A stretch of 64,000 bases of DNA from Lihuaxuella thermophila (GTDB lineage: Bacteria > Bacillota > Bacilli > Thermoactinomycetales > Thermoactinomycetaceae): NCBI RefSeq assembly GCF_900110165.1, contig NZ_FOCQ01000013.1, positions 58,878 through 122,877 of the forward strand. The letters run 5' to 3'. Both the position numbers and the translations under genes were made by a program. Below the pieces are notes generated by a model, which was given only the letters and a program-made list of their open reading frames with translations, had not been told where the DNA came from and searched no databases. Shown here piece by piece: positions 15,944-24,610 of the stretch (position 1 is its first letter; every line of letters starts with the position of its first letter).

Positions 15944-16288
15944 TTGCTGACAATGAGGATTGAAGGGCCGAGAAAAGAAGTAAGCGCTTTCATCCGGGAC
16001 ATTAAAAACAACCCGCAACATCAGGTCATTGCCCAATCGATGCCGTACATGGAGGATGTTCTCGAAAACAACGACGTGGTTTCTTACTGCCAATTCCGGT
16101 ATACTCCTCTCTCAGAAGTTGGGAAGGCATTCAGCATCACGCTTCACACGACCAGCGGGGAGAATCCGGAAATTCGCCTGGATTACGGGAAAGTCATTCG
16201 GATCGGCAATATTGTCCAAGTTGTGGGGAAAGTAGCAACAAGGCTTCCTCAAATCCCGCCAGACAATCCGTTACTGGATGAGTTGTAA
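15944..16288 (+). CDS. Small protein, DUF3970-like, unknown function
   Basis: 114 aa from TTG at 15944, five bases behind AGAGGTGG; GTG 15935 and ATG 15953 are alternatives with poorer spacing. It opens MLTMRIEGPRKEVSAFIRDI, a strand followed by a helix as in small DUF3970-type proteins of Bacillus, then a two-residue-alternating beta region and a Pro-rich tail (LPQIPPDNPLL). No membrane segment. It has its own promoter, divergent from the RRNPP regulator, and could be a target of it (inference). Family match is tentative. Confidence 0.6.
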   Translation: MLTMRIEGPRKEVSAFIRDIKNNPQHQVIAQSMPYMEDVLENNDVVSYCQFRYTPLSEVGKAFSITLHTTSGENPEIRLDYGKVIRIGNIVQVVGKVATRLPQIPPDNPLLDEL

Positions 16289-16346
16289 TTCTGTTATAAT
16301 TATACAAATAATTGTATTTTTATTCTGAGATGAAGAGGGATGCTTG

Positions 16347-16646
16347 ATGTCAATCCATAAACAGGAAGAATTTATCAAACAACTCTCTTATAAGATTGAA
16401 GAAGAATTGAGAGACATGATCATGAAAGGGCCTCATCCAAGTCTTACCACACTCGTGGCATTCTGTCAGGTCTGCTTGAATTTCCGCGACCGAAGAGACT
16501 GCGCCCTGGTCGACTTACCGGGCGGGGAAACGCTGGTTTGCAAGATGTGTCGGGAAAAGAGGGGATTAAAAGAATCCCAATCAAGCGAAGCACTGGAATA
16601 CCAGGCGATGACACTGGCTATTCTGCGGATTCGGGGAATGAGATAA
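16347..16646 (+). CDS. Small zinc-ribbon-like protein, unknown function
   Basis: 99 aa from ATG 16347 (a TTG lies directly before it, but AAGAGGGA fits the ATG better). An N-terminal helix (EFIKQLSYKIEEELRDMIM) is followed by two cysteine pairs, CQVC and CKMC, 28 residues apart, which could bind one zinc ion. It lies 58 bases behind the 15944 gene on the same strand and may share its transcript. I do not recognise a family. Confidence 0.62.
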   Translation: MSIHKQEEFIKQLSYKIEEELRDMIMKGPHPSLTTLVAFCQVCLNFRDRRDCALVDLPGGETLVCKMCREKRGLKESQSSEALEYQAMTLAILRIRGMR

Positions 16647-16973
16647 GAAAAGTTGGGATCATTTGAGGGGAGGTGACTGGCATGGTGACTATCATCAGGC
16701 GACACACCGGGCCGCCAGGAGGCTAAGTTTGAATTGGGAGGAGGGAATTCTGTCCTGGTCAGCAAACCAACCGGGCAGCCTAAAAAGCAAAAAAAGAAAC
16801 CTCATTCTGGAAACAAGGTTTCTTAAAAACATTCACTTTATCAGCTACATTATATCGAACCTCTTAACGTCCTGTCCATTGCCTGTAGGAGCTTTGGGCG
16901 GGGCGTTCGAAAAGTCTATTCGCCTATCAAGTGTCACCAAGTTAGTCGGTGAAAATTCTCTAGGAGGAGTAGC
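16647..16973. other. Gene-free stretch with one hairpin
   Basis: No supported coding region; a frame at 16663-17028 lacks family features and overlaps the next start. A 9-bp stem (16793-16801 with 16818-16826) followed by TAAAAAC may end the upstream transcript. Confidence 0.5.
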
Positions 16974-17807
16974 ATGGAGCCATCAGGTGATTGGCATGAC
17001 TATAGAACATACATGTATGAAGCATTAACCAAAGCCGCTAATCATTTTCGTGTTGTTTTGCATGGCAAGCCGACATTCGGCTGGCATGATCGTTCCATCG
17101 GCTCGAAAGTGAGTGGCAAGCATGAAAAACACTGGCTTCGTGTCGTTTCCGAGAAAAAATGGTGGGCACAAGGAGACTGGTGGGAAGGGAACCTTGTCGC
17201 CAATAAACTCAAAGGAATTCCGAAGCCTTATGTAATTGACGTTTATGAGTGGGAAGATGGAGAAATTCAATTACGAGCGGAGCGAATGACCTTTGCTGAA
17301 GGACAAGTCTGTTCACCCACTCAGGAGTTGAGATCGCGCCTGGAACTCTCAGACCTCTGGTGGTCAGAGTTACGCGCATCTCTGGACACGCTCTCCAGTT
17401 GGCAAACGGAGCGTACAATCACAGGCCAAGAAGAAGTGAACCGTCGTTTTTTGGTATTCTACGGTGATGACGTTGAATCTGAAGTGACTCGTTGGACCAC
17501 TGCCCACGGTGATCTTCATTGGGCAAACTTAATGTCCCCTCAGCTCACCATCCTCGATTGGGAAGGTTGGGGGAGGGCTCCAGCCGGATATGATGCTGCT
17601 ACACTGTATTGTTATAGTTTGCTTATTCCTGAAGTTGCCGAACGGGTGTACAAAACTTTTGAAGATATTCTCGACACTCCAGAAGGAGCCCTAGCCCAAC
17701 TTTATGTGATCACTCGCCTCCTTCGCCGAATCGATAAAGGTGATTATATGGATCTTGCCGGTCCTCTTCATCGTCATGCGCGAAAGCTTCTCGCTCGTCT
17801 GTCTTAG
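16974..17807 (+). CDS. Aminoglycoside phosphotransferase (APH)-family kinase-like protein
   Basis: 277-aa cytosolic protein with a protein-kinase-like fold of the APH family. The catalytic loop is TTAHGDLHWANLM (Asp base and Asn), and the metal-binding Asp follows in LTILDWEGWGRAPAGYD. The N-terminal lobe (WLRVVSEKKWW, then EGNLVANKLKG) would hold the ATP. It is slightly short for a classical antibiotic kinase and could phosphorylate a small molecule or be a non-resistance APH homologue; the substrate is not readable. ATG follows CTAGGAGGAGTAGC. Single-gene unit. Confidence 0.82.
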   Translation: MEPSGDWHDYRTYMYEALTKAANHFRVVLHGKPTFGWHDRSIGSKVSGKHEKHWLRVVSEKKWWAQGDWWEGNLVANKLKGIPKPYVIDVYEWEDGEIQLRAERMTFAEGQVCSPTQELRSRLELSDLWWSELRASLDTLSSWQTERTITGQEEVNRRFLVFYGDDVESEVTRWTTAHGDLHWANLMSPQLTILDWEGWGRAPAGYDAATLYCYSLLIPEVAERVYKTFEDILDTPEGALAQLYVITRLLRRIDKGDYMDLAGPLHRHARKLLARLS

Positions 17808-18028
17808 ATAAATGGTTAAAGGGAGTCGTGTCACCATGTCTCAAGAACGTTTTACTGCCCCTGTATCTATAAGTATATTTCATGAAGATTTATATCGATT
17901 TAAAGACCCTTAATAGACTTGTCTTTTCATAACACCTGCTATATATTCTCTAAGTAGATCAAATTTTTTGAATAATAATGGAACAAAGCGGCATCATTGG
18001 AAGAAAACAAAAATGAAGGTGGAAAAGA

Positions 18029-19156
18029 ATGAAGATCGCCAATATTGAGGTGTTTGCCTTAACACTGCCGATGAAATCGGATTTTTCCATTTCGGGAGGG
18101 CAAGTGGGGAACCAGCAACAGGGAGCCCCCCATGTTTATGTGAAGATGACCGGTTCGGACGGGACAGTAGGCTGGGGAGAAGCCCGGCCCAGCCACCGTT
18201 GGAGTTACGAAACACTGGAATCGGTGACCACAACCATCCATCACTATCTGAAACCTGTGCTGGTGGGTGAACCGGCATGGGACTTGCGCCGTATTCACCA
18301 TAAAATGAACCGGCAAATCGCGGCCGGATGGAATAAAGGGATGCCGATCGCCAAAGCGGCGGTGGATATGGCTTTGCATGATTTGCTTGCCAAACATCAC
18401 GGTATACCCTTGCCCCGGCTCTGGATGGGGGCATTTAAAGATTCGATCCGGCTGTCTTATCTCATCAGTACCAACGATCCGGAAACTGCCTATGAAAAGG
18501 CGAAATATGCCAGGGAGAATGGCTTTCTCGCCGTGGATGTCAAGATTGGGCTGAATCCGCAGCAGGACGTCCGGATTTTGGAGGCAGTCAAACAAGCCGC
18601 CCCGGATCTGTACTTCCGGGTGGATGCCAATCAGGCCTATGATCTGACACAGGCGGTCCGCTTGGCCAGGGAAATGGAGCGGATCGGCGTCGATGTGTTT
18701 GAACAGCCGTTGAAAGCGAACCAGTTGCACGGTCACGCCGAATTGCGAAGAAAAACCGTCATCCCCATTGCCTTGGATGAGAGCATTTGGACCGCCGGCG
18801 ACCTGATCCAGGCCATCCGTCAGGAAGCCTGTGATATGGTGGTGATTAAAGTGACCAAAATGGGCGGCTTAACAGAAGCCAAACTGTGTGGTGAAATTGC
18901 CGGGGAGGCCGGCCTGGGCTTATTGGGTGGCGGATTGACCGAATCCACTCTGGGGCTGACGGCAAGTGCCCACCTGTTTAATTATCTCGATATTCAAATC
19001 CCGGTCGATCTCAACGGTCCGATCTTTCTCGCCGATGACCCGGTGACGGATGGATTGAAAGTGGAAAAGGGCACCGTCCCCCTGTCTGGCCAAAGCGGGA
19101 TCGGTTGCACGATATCAAACGACAAACTCGAAAAATACGGGACGAAAACGTTGTAA
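18029..19156 (+). CDS. Enolase-superfamily enzyme (mandelate racemase/muconate lactonizing type)
   Basis: 375-aa protein of the MR/MLE group, cytosolic, Mg-dependent. The N-terminal capping domain holds the flexible loop (GGQVGNQQQGAPHVYVKM); the barrel shows the KxG strand (VDVKIG), metal ligands in FRVDANQAYD, FEQP and LDES, and a second Lys in VIKVTKMGG. The layout fits muconate cycloisomerase-like or dipeptide-epimerase-like members; substrate cannot be decided. The first Lys of the usual KxK pair is Asp here, leaving one Lys on that strand. ATG follows AAGGTGGAAAAG. It stands alone before a terminator. Confidence 0.85.
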   Translation: MKIANIEVFALTLPMKSDFSISGGQVGNQQQGAPHVYVKMTGSDGTVGWGEARPSHRWSYETLESVTTTIHHYLKPVLVGEPAWDLRRIHHKMNRQIAAGWNKGMPIAKAAVDMALHDLLAKHHGIPLPRLWMGAFKDSIRLSYLISTNDPETAYEKAKYARENGFLAVDVKIGLNPQQDVRILEAVKQAAPDLYFRVDANQAYDLTQAVRLAREMERIGVDVFEQPLKANQLHGHAELRRKTVIPIALDESIWTAGDLIQAIRQEACDMVVIKVTKMGGLTEAKLCGEIAGEAGLGLLGGGLTESTLGLTASAHLFNYLDIQIPVDLNGPIFLADDPVTDGLKVEKGTVPLSGQSGIGCTISNDKLEKYGTKTL

Positions 19157-19173
19157 CGTTTCGTCGAGGGAAC

Positions 19174-19211
19174 AAAGGATGGAGGCCGGAAATGGTCTCT
19201 GTCCTTTTTTT
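19174..19211 (+). terminator. Terminator of the enolase-superfamily gene
   Basis: An imperfect 14-bp stem (19174-19187 with 19194-19207) followed by TTTT. Confidence 0.65.
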
Positions 19212-19426
19212 GGGCGATCCGGCTGGATGTTTGTTCTCATTTCCCGATCGCTTGCGTCGCAGATCGAAGGAGCCATCCTTTCGTTATAAATCGGGAAAGG
19301 ACCGCCTTTTGCTGTCACTCGTTAGGACGGCTCATTTCAATTTCAACTCCCACACGACTTGAATCCAATCGTCCTGTTTTTAAAATAGAGGAAATCATTT
19401 CAATATGATGTGAAGAACGTATTCTT

Positions 19427-19636
19427 TTAATCGGTTGTTTGACCATGATGAACTTTCTCTTTTTCCCGCAACTGCTTTAAGGCATGTTTGACGATGGCCT
19501 GCACCACGGCGGCCGGCCGGGTTTGATGCTTGTTGGCGAGTTCTTCAATTTGCTCAATTTCTTCATTGGTCAACCAGAAATTGTAGGACATGAATGCATC
19601 TTCGCTCACGTACTTGCGGTTGCGACGCGTAAACAT
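19427..19636 (-). CDS. Small ribbon-helix-helix-like protein
   Basis: 69 aa from ATG 19636, with AGGAG nine or more bases upstream; GTG 19648 is an alternative. A short basic N-terminus (FTRRNRKYVSED) leads into NFWLTNEEIEQIEELANKHQ and an Ala-rich helix (PAAVVQAIVKHAL), the beta-helix-helix arrangement of RHH DNA-binding proteins. The His/Gln-rich tail is unremarkable. Probably a small transcriptional regulator; target unknown. It lies alone between the enolase-type gene and the MerR pair. Confidence 0.6.
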   Translation of the reverse strand: MFTRRNRKYVSEDAFMSYNFWLTNEEIEQIEELANKHQTRPAAVVQAIVKHALKQLREKEKVHHGQTTD

Positions 19637-19723
19637 GCCGACCAACACTCCTCATCGCCTGTTTCTGAAAAGACCCGTACAAGTAGTATAATATGGGATT
19701 GAGCGAAGAAAATAAAGAATCTT

Positions 19724-20356
19724 CTATCTCTTTTTCGGGAAAATGACGTATGAAAATGTGATGAGCGCATCGATCATTAAAATCAGCATCCAGACCTGGC
19801 TGATTTGGCTGGCGATCTGCGAACCGTACAACGGGTAGTCGCCCCAACGGGAAAAGTCCATTTCGGCCAGGGTGCCCAGGTGTACCGTCATACCGTATCG
19901 GAGGGCAAAGAAGACCTGAACAGTGACAAATACGAGCATGTGAAGAGCGAACCCTTTTAATTCTTTTTTGGTATGTGCCCAGCCATACAGCTGTTCTTTC
20001 CGCCAGGCGCGCAATGCTTCGGGAACGGGTTGCCCGCGGAGTTCCAACACTTTTCTCTGCACGAACCGGTCCAGTCGCTTGGCATCCTGTTTGCCGTAAG
20101 TCAACGCATAGATGAGAATGGCAACGATGATGATCAGATAAGTGGAAAACCTGCCCGTTTGCTGAAAATCCATCACTCCCAGCGCGATGATCCAACCTTC
20201 ATTCAGCAACGTAACCGCTAACAGGATGTAGCTGATCTTGTGCAATTGAAAGACGTAGCGCAAGATCAAAAAGGCCAGCGTGGACACCCAGAAGACCACT
20301 TCGGCAGTGATGAGCAACGACCAGCGATGTTCAACGATCCATTCAAACACGTTCAT
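19724..20356 (-). CDS. Multi-spanning membrane protein downstream of the MerR gene
   Basis: 210 aa from ATG 20356, behind AGGGGTGA; the frame is open 12 codons further up but lacks a site there. Hydrophobic segments near residues 12-35, 40-60, 70-90 and two more in the C-terminal half (LHMLVFVTVQVFFALRYG, WMLILMIDALITFSYVIF) give about five membrane spans. The start overlaps the 3' end of the MerR-type gene by 14 bases, indicating translational coupling, so it is likely the effector that the regulator controls. No family recognised. Confidence 0.72.
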   Translation of the reverse strand: MNVFEWIVEHRWSLLITAEVVFWVSTLAFLILRYVFQLHKISYILLAVTLLNEGWIIALGVMDFQQTGRFSTYLIIIVAILIYALTYGKQDAKRLDRFVQRKVLELRGQPVPEALRAWRKEQLYGWAHTKKELKGFALHMLVFVTVQVFFALRYGMTVHLGTLAEMDFSRWGDYPLYGSQIASQISQVWMLILMIDALITFSYVIFPKKR

Positions 20357-21086
20357 GTTCACCCCTGAGGTAAATCTCGGTTGCTTGGTCAATGAATTCG
20401 ATCATTTGTTCGTCGAAAGGGTAGAAGCGCAGATGTTCATCTGGATTTTTAATCATTTCCCAGAACTTTTCCACCATCTCCGCATCCCCGTCAAACCATG
20501 CCAGGGTTTCACGGTATAATTTTTTGGCAATCTGCTGTGCCTGCTCACACCCCGGGTCCAACTGTTGATGATATTTCACTTCTTTTAAAAGGGAAACCCA
20601 TTTCTGTAAGGCCAGCTCATCCTGATCCAATTTCGGCACTTTGCTGAGAATCTCCATCTCTTCGCCGGAAAGTTGCCGGGATAAAACCTTCTCCCTTTCA
20701 GAAGGGGCCGTCTTGGAGTATTCAAACATTTGGAAAAGAGTTTCCCATTTTATTTTCCCTTCGATCTGATAAGAAAAGAGAAGAGCCTTTAATCCGTTTT
20801 CCATCAGTTTTAAGCGTTCTTGCTCTTCTTTTACGATTTTAAGCTGCGTGCGCAAGGAATCTTCCCATGAGTCCTCCCTGTCCAAAATTTGGCGAATCGC
20901 CTGAAGGGAGAATCCCAAACTCTTCAATAATACGATTTGTTGCAGCCGGATAAAATCCTGATCCGAATACAGACGATGTCCGCCTTCGGTTGTCGCGGAT
21001 GGCAGGAGCAATCCGATCTCTTCGTAGTGATGCAGGGACCGGACCGTGACACGCGCTTTTCTGGCAAACTCCCCGATGCTGTACAT
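20343..21086 (-). CDS. MerR-family transcriptional regulator
   Basis: 247 aa. Residues 1-70 are a MerR winged helix-turn-helix (MYSIGEFARKARVTVRSLHH, YSDQDFIRLQQIVLLKSLGF), followed by the long dimerisation helix (LKIVKEEQERLKLMENGLKA) and a C-terminal helical domain resembling the TipAS drug-binding region, with no Cys metal cluster. It therefore probably senses an organic ligand. It forms a two-gene unit with the coupled membrane protein. Confidence 0.87.
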   Translation of the reverse strand: MYSIGEFARKARVTVRSLHHYEEIGLLLPSATTEGGHRLYSDQDFIRLQQIVLLKSLGFSLQAIRQILDREDSWEDSLRTQLKIVKEEQERLKLMENGLKALLFSYQIEGKIKWETLFQMFEYSKTAPSEREKVLSRQLSGEEMEILSKVPKLDQDELALQKWVSLLKEVKYHQQLDPGCEQAQQIAKKLYRETLAWFDGDAEMVEKFWEMIKNPDEHLRFYPFDEQMIEFIDQATEIYLRGEHERV

Positions 21087-21261
21087 GTAAACGCCCCTTC
21101 TATTCTTTTCTGCAAGTTTATTTTATAATCTCACGTTACGTCAGATTCAAGCGGGATTTCATCAACAAAATGACCCAATCGGACCATTTTTCGTTTCCCC
21201 GGTTTTCTGCATGTGGTTGCTGGAAACGCTAAGGAATAACGCATGCAGTTTTAAAATATCC

Positions 21262-21313
21262 TTGACAAGTATGAGAATTTTCTATTACGATTAAAACAAA
21301 CAAGCGCTTGTTT
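21262..21313 (+). promoter_or_regulatory. Promoter and palindromic operator of the paa operon
   Basis: TTGACA (21262-21267) with TACGAT 18 bases on (21286-21291) makes a likely promoter. A perfect 16-bp palindrome AAACAAGCGCTTGTTT (21298-21313) lies at the expected transcription start, ideal for repression by the TetR-type regulator encoded 20 bases downstream. Confidence 0.75.
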
Positions 21314-21332
21314 TAAGAGAAGGGAATCTGTT

Positions 21333-21905
21333 ATGCCAAAAGTAGGACGAAGAGAAGAGATCTTGGCCATTGCCTGCCGGCTGTTCAGCCAAAAAGGTTA
21401 CCATGGGACAACCATCAGGGACATTTCCGATGCCTGCGGGATCTTGGCAGGAAGTTTGTATGCGCATATCAACAGCAAAGAAGATTTGTTATATGAGATC
21501 ACCGAGCGGGGGGCGCGGGCGTTTCTCGAATCGCTGCGGCCCATTGTGGAAAGTGAACAGACAGCCGTTGAAAAGTTGCGGCAGGGCTTAAAAGCCCATA
21601 TCCGCGTGATTGAGAACAACTTGGAAGCAGCCACCGTCTTTTTTCATGAGTGGAGAGCCCTGAGCGAGGAACGGAGAGCGAAAATACAGGCGATGCGCGA
21701 TGAGTATGAAGCTCTCTGGGCGCGCATCCTGTCTGAAGGAGTGGAAAAAGGGGAATTTGGCGATCTGGACCAAAAATTTGCCCGATTGCTCATTTTGTCG
21801 GCCGGCAACTGGCTCTATCAGTGGTATTCCCCGGGAGGGAAACTATCCGCGGATGAGATCGCTGACCGGTTCGTGGATATGATGCTCGGAGGTTTTCAGA
21901 AATAG
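21333..21905 (+). CDS. TetR-family regulator of the paa operon (PaaR-like)
   Basis: 190 aa. The N-terminal TetR helix-turn-helix is clear (EILAIACRLFSQKGYHGTTI, then RDISDACGILAGSLYAHINS), followed by a helical ligand domain (FFHEWRALSEERRAKIQAMR). First gene of the paa operon; a perfect palindrome overlaps the promoter in front of it, so it likely represses the operon and itself and is released by phenylacetyl-CoA or another acyl-CoA, as known for PaaR/FadR-type TetR proteins (inference here). Stop lies 17 bases before paaA. Confidence 0.85.
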   Translation: MPKVGRREEILAIACRLFSQKGYHGTTIRDISDACGILAGSLYAHINSKEDLLYEITERGARAFLESLRPIVESEQTAVEKLRQGLKAHIRVIENNLEAATVFFHEWRALSEERRAKIQAMRDEYEALWARILSEGVEKGEFGDLDQKFARLLILSAGNWLYQWYSPGGKLSADEIADRFVDMMLGGFQK

Positions 21906-21922
21906 AAAAGGGAGGGTAAAAA

Positions 21923-22864
21923 ATGACGGAGGATGTGCGCTACGCCCGGTTTATGGAGCGGATCGAGCGGGGGGAAAAGATCGAAGCGACGGATTGGATG
22001 CCGGATGAATACCGTCATCTGCTAATCAAACTGATCCACATGCATGCGGTCAGTGAGATTATGGGGGCTTATCCGGAAAAGGAATGGGTTCCCAAGGCTC
22101 CCACCCTGCGGCGTAAACTGGCGATTATGGCTAAAGTGCAGGACGAAATGGGGCATGGCCAGCTTCTGCTCAGGGTAGCGGAAGATTTGGCCGCACCGCT
22201 GGGCAAGACGAGGGAAGACCTCGTGGAAGACGTCTACAAAAGCCGGGTCAAGTTTCACAATGTCTTTCACATGGAAGCCAAAACGTGGGCCGATGCGGGC
22301 GTGATCGGCTGGTTGGTCGACGGTGCCGCCATCATCAACCAGGCGGCGCTTCTGGAAACGTCTTATGCCCCGTATGCCCGGGTGTTAAAAAGGATTTGCG
22401 CGGAAGAGAGCTTTCACATGCAACACGGGGAAAACATCATTCTGGCACTGGCGATGGGCACCGAAGAACAGAAGCAGATGTTGCAGGATGCACTCAACTA
22501 CTGGTGGGAATCGCTGCTGTTCTTCTTCGGGCCGAAGGAGGTCACTCCTGCTGCCGAGCGGATGCTTCATTACAGGATCCGCACCAAAACCAATGAAGAG
22601 TTGCGGCAAAAGTTTCTGGATAAATATGTGCCCCGCATCTGGTCGATCGGGCTCACCATTCCCGATCCCCATCTTCGATACGATGAAGAGAAAAAAGAAT
22701 GGGTATACACGGAACCCGATTGGGAAAAATTCGGGCGGATCGTGCGCTACAATGAGGGACCGAAATCGAAGGAGCGGATGGAACTGCGCCGTACCGCTCA
22801 TGAAGGGCAACGCTGGGTGCGCGAAGCGATGATTCGCTCCCGGATGGCGACAGCAGCGGTGTGA
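21923..22864 (+). CDS. paaA: 1,2-phenylacetyl-CoA epoxidase, catalytic subunit PaaA
   Basis: 313-aa di-iron monooxygenase subunit that epoxidises the ring of phenylacetyl-CoA. Ferritin-like iron ligands are seen in HMHAVSEIMG, KVQDEMGHGQLL (ExxH) and ICAEESFHMQHGE (second ExxH). Full length for PaaA. ATG follows AAAAGGGAGGG. It is the first of four tightly spaced epoxidase genes; the stop overlaps the region of the paaB ribosome site. The reductase PaaE is not next to it. Confidence 0.95.
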   Translation: MTEDVRYARFMERIERGEKIEATDWMPDEYRHLLIKLIHMHAVSEIMGAYPEKEWVPKAPTLRRKLAIMAKVQDEMGHGQLLLRVAEDLAAPLGKTREDLVEDVYKSRVKFHNVFHMEAKTWADAGVIGWLVDGAAIINQAALLETSYAPYARVLKRICAEESFHMQHGENIILALAMGTEEQKQMLQDALNYWWESLLFFFGPKEVTPAAERMLHYRIRTKTNEELRQKFLDKYVPRIWSIGLTIPDPHLRYDEEKKEWVYTEPDWEKFGRIVRYNEGPKSKERMELRRTAHEGQRWVREAMIRSRMATAAV

Positions 22865-22874
22865 GGTGGGACGG

Positions 22875-23243
22875 ATGGAAGAAAAGCAAACGGAATACAG
22901 CATCTTTGAAGTGTTTATCCAACGCACGCAAGCGGAGCACCATGTTCATGTCGGCAGCCTGGTCGCTCCCTCCCCCGATGTGGCCATTCAAACAGCAAGG
23001 GAAAATTTTTTGCGCAGGGAGAAAGCGGTCAACATCTGGGTGGTTCCGCGCGATCAGATCACAGCCACCCCCTACGAACCCGACTTCTTTACGCGGGAAA
23101 TGGACCGTAAATACCGCGAAGTAGCCGGTTATACCGAAAATGGCCGTTTGTGGCGGATGTTTAAAGAAAAAGCGATTACCCTCGAAGAGATTGTCGCCTA
23201 TGTAGAAGGGCGCAAAGCGAGAGAGCGAAAAAAACAAGCATGA
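22875..23243 (+). CDS. paaB: 1,2-phenylacetyl-CoA epoxidase subunit PaaB
   Basis: 122-aa small subunit that helps hold the PaaA-PaaC complex together. The typical PaaB opening YSIFEVFIQ is followed by HHVHVGSLVAPSPDVAIQTA and VWVVPRDQI-like strands (here NIWVVPRDQI). ATG 22875 follows GAGGTGGG; an upstream in-frame GTG at 22866 overlaps that site. Eleven bases behind paaA. Confidence 0.93.
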   Translation: MEEKQTEYSIFEVFIQRTQAEHHVHVGSLVAPSPDVAIQTARENFLRREKAVNIWVVPRDQITATPYEPDFFTREMDRKYREVAGYTENGRLWRMFKEKAITLEEIVAYVEGRKARERKKQA

Positions 23244-23257
23244 AGGGGGGAGAGCGA

Positions 23258-24052
23258 GTGAAGTTTGAAAATGCGGCACAGGCGAAACAAAATGAGAGGG
23301 TTTTGACCATTCTGAAGGATTTGCTGTTCCAGCTGGCGGATGATGAGCTCACGTTGGGCCATCGCGATTCGGAATGGCTGGGGCTGTGTCCGGACATCGA
23401 AGGGGATGTGGCCTTCAGCTCCATTGCCCAAGATGAGGTGGGACATGCTGTTTTCTTCTTTGATCTTTTGCACGAGCTGGGCGAAGAAGATCCGGATTCC
23501 CTGGCGTTCAACCGGAGCAGCAAAGCAAGGCGCAACGGCGTACTATTGGAGAGAGGGAATGGAGATTGGGCCTACTCCGTGGCGCGCCATTATTTCTACG
23601 ATCTGTTCGAAGATCTCCGGCTGCAAGCGATCGCGGATTCCAGCTACCTGCCGCTGGCTCACGGAGCAGCCAAGATTCGCAGGGAAGAGGTTTATCATCT
23701 GATGCACATGCATCTGTGGTTTACCCGGCTGGGAAAAGCGGGCGGCGAAGCCAAAGAGCGATTGGAAAAGGCGGTTCAAAGCATCTGGCCGGAATTGGGA
23801 GGGCTGCTTAGCTTCGGTTTGCATGAGCAGGAATTGCTGAAACACGGAATCATTTCTTTTGATACTCATGAACTGCGCCGCCGGTGGACAAGCCGGATGA
23901 AAGCGGCCTTTTCCGAAGCGGGACTCATGTGGCCGGGAGAAATCCCCGAACCCCGGATGGATGGGCGGAAAGGGGAGCACAGTGAAGAGCTGGATGAGCT
24001 GCTCTCCACCATGACAGAGGTTTACCGCATGGATCCGGCAGCCAATTGGTAA
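23258..24052 (+). CDS. paaC: 1,2-phenylacetyl-CoA epoxidase subunit PaaC
   Basis: 264-aa ferritin-fold partner of PaaA that stabilises the epoxidase core. The pattern LLFQLADDELTLGHRDSEWL, then IAQDEVGHAVFFFDLLHELG and the HLWFTRLG helix are typical. GTG at 23258 lies behind AAGGGGGGAGAGCGA and gives MKFENA; the ATG at 23240 overlaps the paaB stop codon but sits in front of the ribosome site. Confidence 0.93.
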   Translation: MKFENAAQAKQNERVLTILKDLLFQLADDELTLGHRDSEWLGLCPDIEGDVAFSSIAQDEVGHAVFFFDLLHELGEEDPDSLAFNRSSKARRNGVLLERGNGDWAYSVARHYFYDLFEDLRLQAIADSSYLPLAHGAAKIRREEVYHLMHMHLWFTRLGKAGGEAKERLEKAVQSIWPELGGLLSFGLHEQELLKHGIISFDTHELRRRWTSRMKAAFSEAGLMWPGEIPEPRMDGRKGEHSEELDELLSTMTEVYRMDPAANW

Positions 24053-24107
24053 AGGCAGTTCAGACGGAGAAGGGAAAGAAATCTTCCCTGGTGAAGGGGG
24101 GAGAACG

Positions 24108-24575
24108 ATGGGCTTTGTTTCAGAGGAGCGGATGTGGGATGTATTGCAGGATGTGAAGGACCCGGAAATTCCCACGGTCAGCGTCGTGGAAATGGGAATG
24201 GTCAGTAAAGTGTTCATCAGGGGTTCCACGGTAGAGGTAGAGATGATGCCTACTTTTGTGGGATGTCCCGCGTTGGATATCATCCGTGAACATGTGAGCG
24301 GGCGTCTGTTGCAGGAAGCAGGGGTCGAGCAAGTGGAAGTGAGGTTTGTCTTTGATCCGCCCTGGACGAGTGACCGCATTTCCCCGGAAGGATACAAGAA
24401 ATTAAAGGAGTTTGGCATCGCGCCGCCTGCAGCCGAACCGACCGCTCTGCCTCGTTGTCCCTACTGCGATTCGGGAGAGGGAATGGTGGAGAATTTGTTC
24501 GGGCCCACAGCCTGTCGCGCTATCTATTATTGTAAGCGCTGTCACCAACCGTTTGAGGCCATGAAAAAGGTATAA
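24108..24575 (+). CDS. paaD: PaaD-like protein (MIP18 fold with C-terminal zinc ribbon)
   Basis: 155 aa. An N-terminal DUF59/MIP18 domain (VLQDVKDPEIPTVSVVEMGM, MPTFVGCPALDII with its conserved Cys) is joined to a C-terminal zinc ribbon (CPYCDSGEGM...CRAIYYCKRC). PaaD is needed for phenylacetyl-CoA epoxidase activity, likely for iron or iron-sulfur assembly. ATG follows GAAGGGGGGAGAACG; 55 bases after paaC. Confidence 0.92.
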   Translation: MGFVSEERMWDVLQDVKDPEIPTVSVVEMGMVSKVFIRGSTVEVEMMPTFVGCPALDIIREHVSGRLLQEAGVEQVEVRFVFDPPWTSDRISPEGYKKLKEFGIAPPAAEPTALPRCPYCDSGEGMVENLFGPTACRAIYYCKRCHQPFEAMKKV

Positions 24576-24610
24576 AAGAATCACAAGCAGGGGATGGAGG
24601 TGGATGGCCC

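Noticed and set aside
16663..17028. 121-codon + strand frame
   Set aside because: No family features and it overlaps the start of the APH-like gene; the region holds a hairpin instead.
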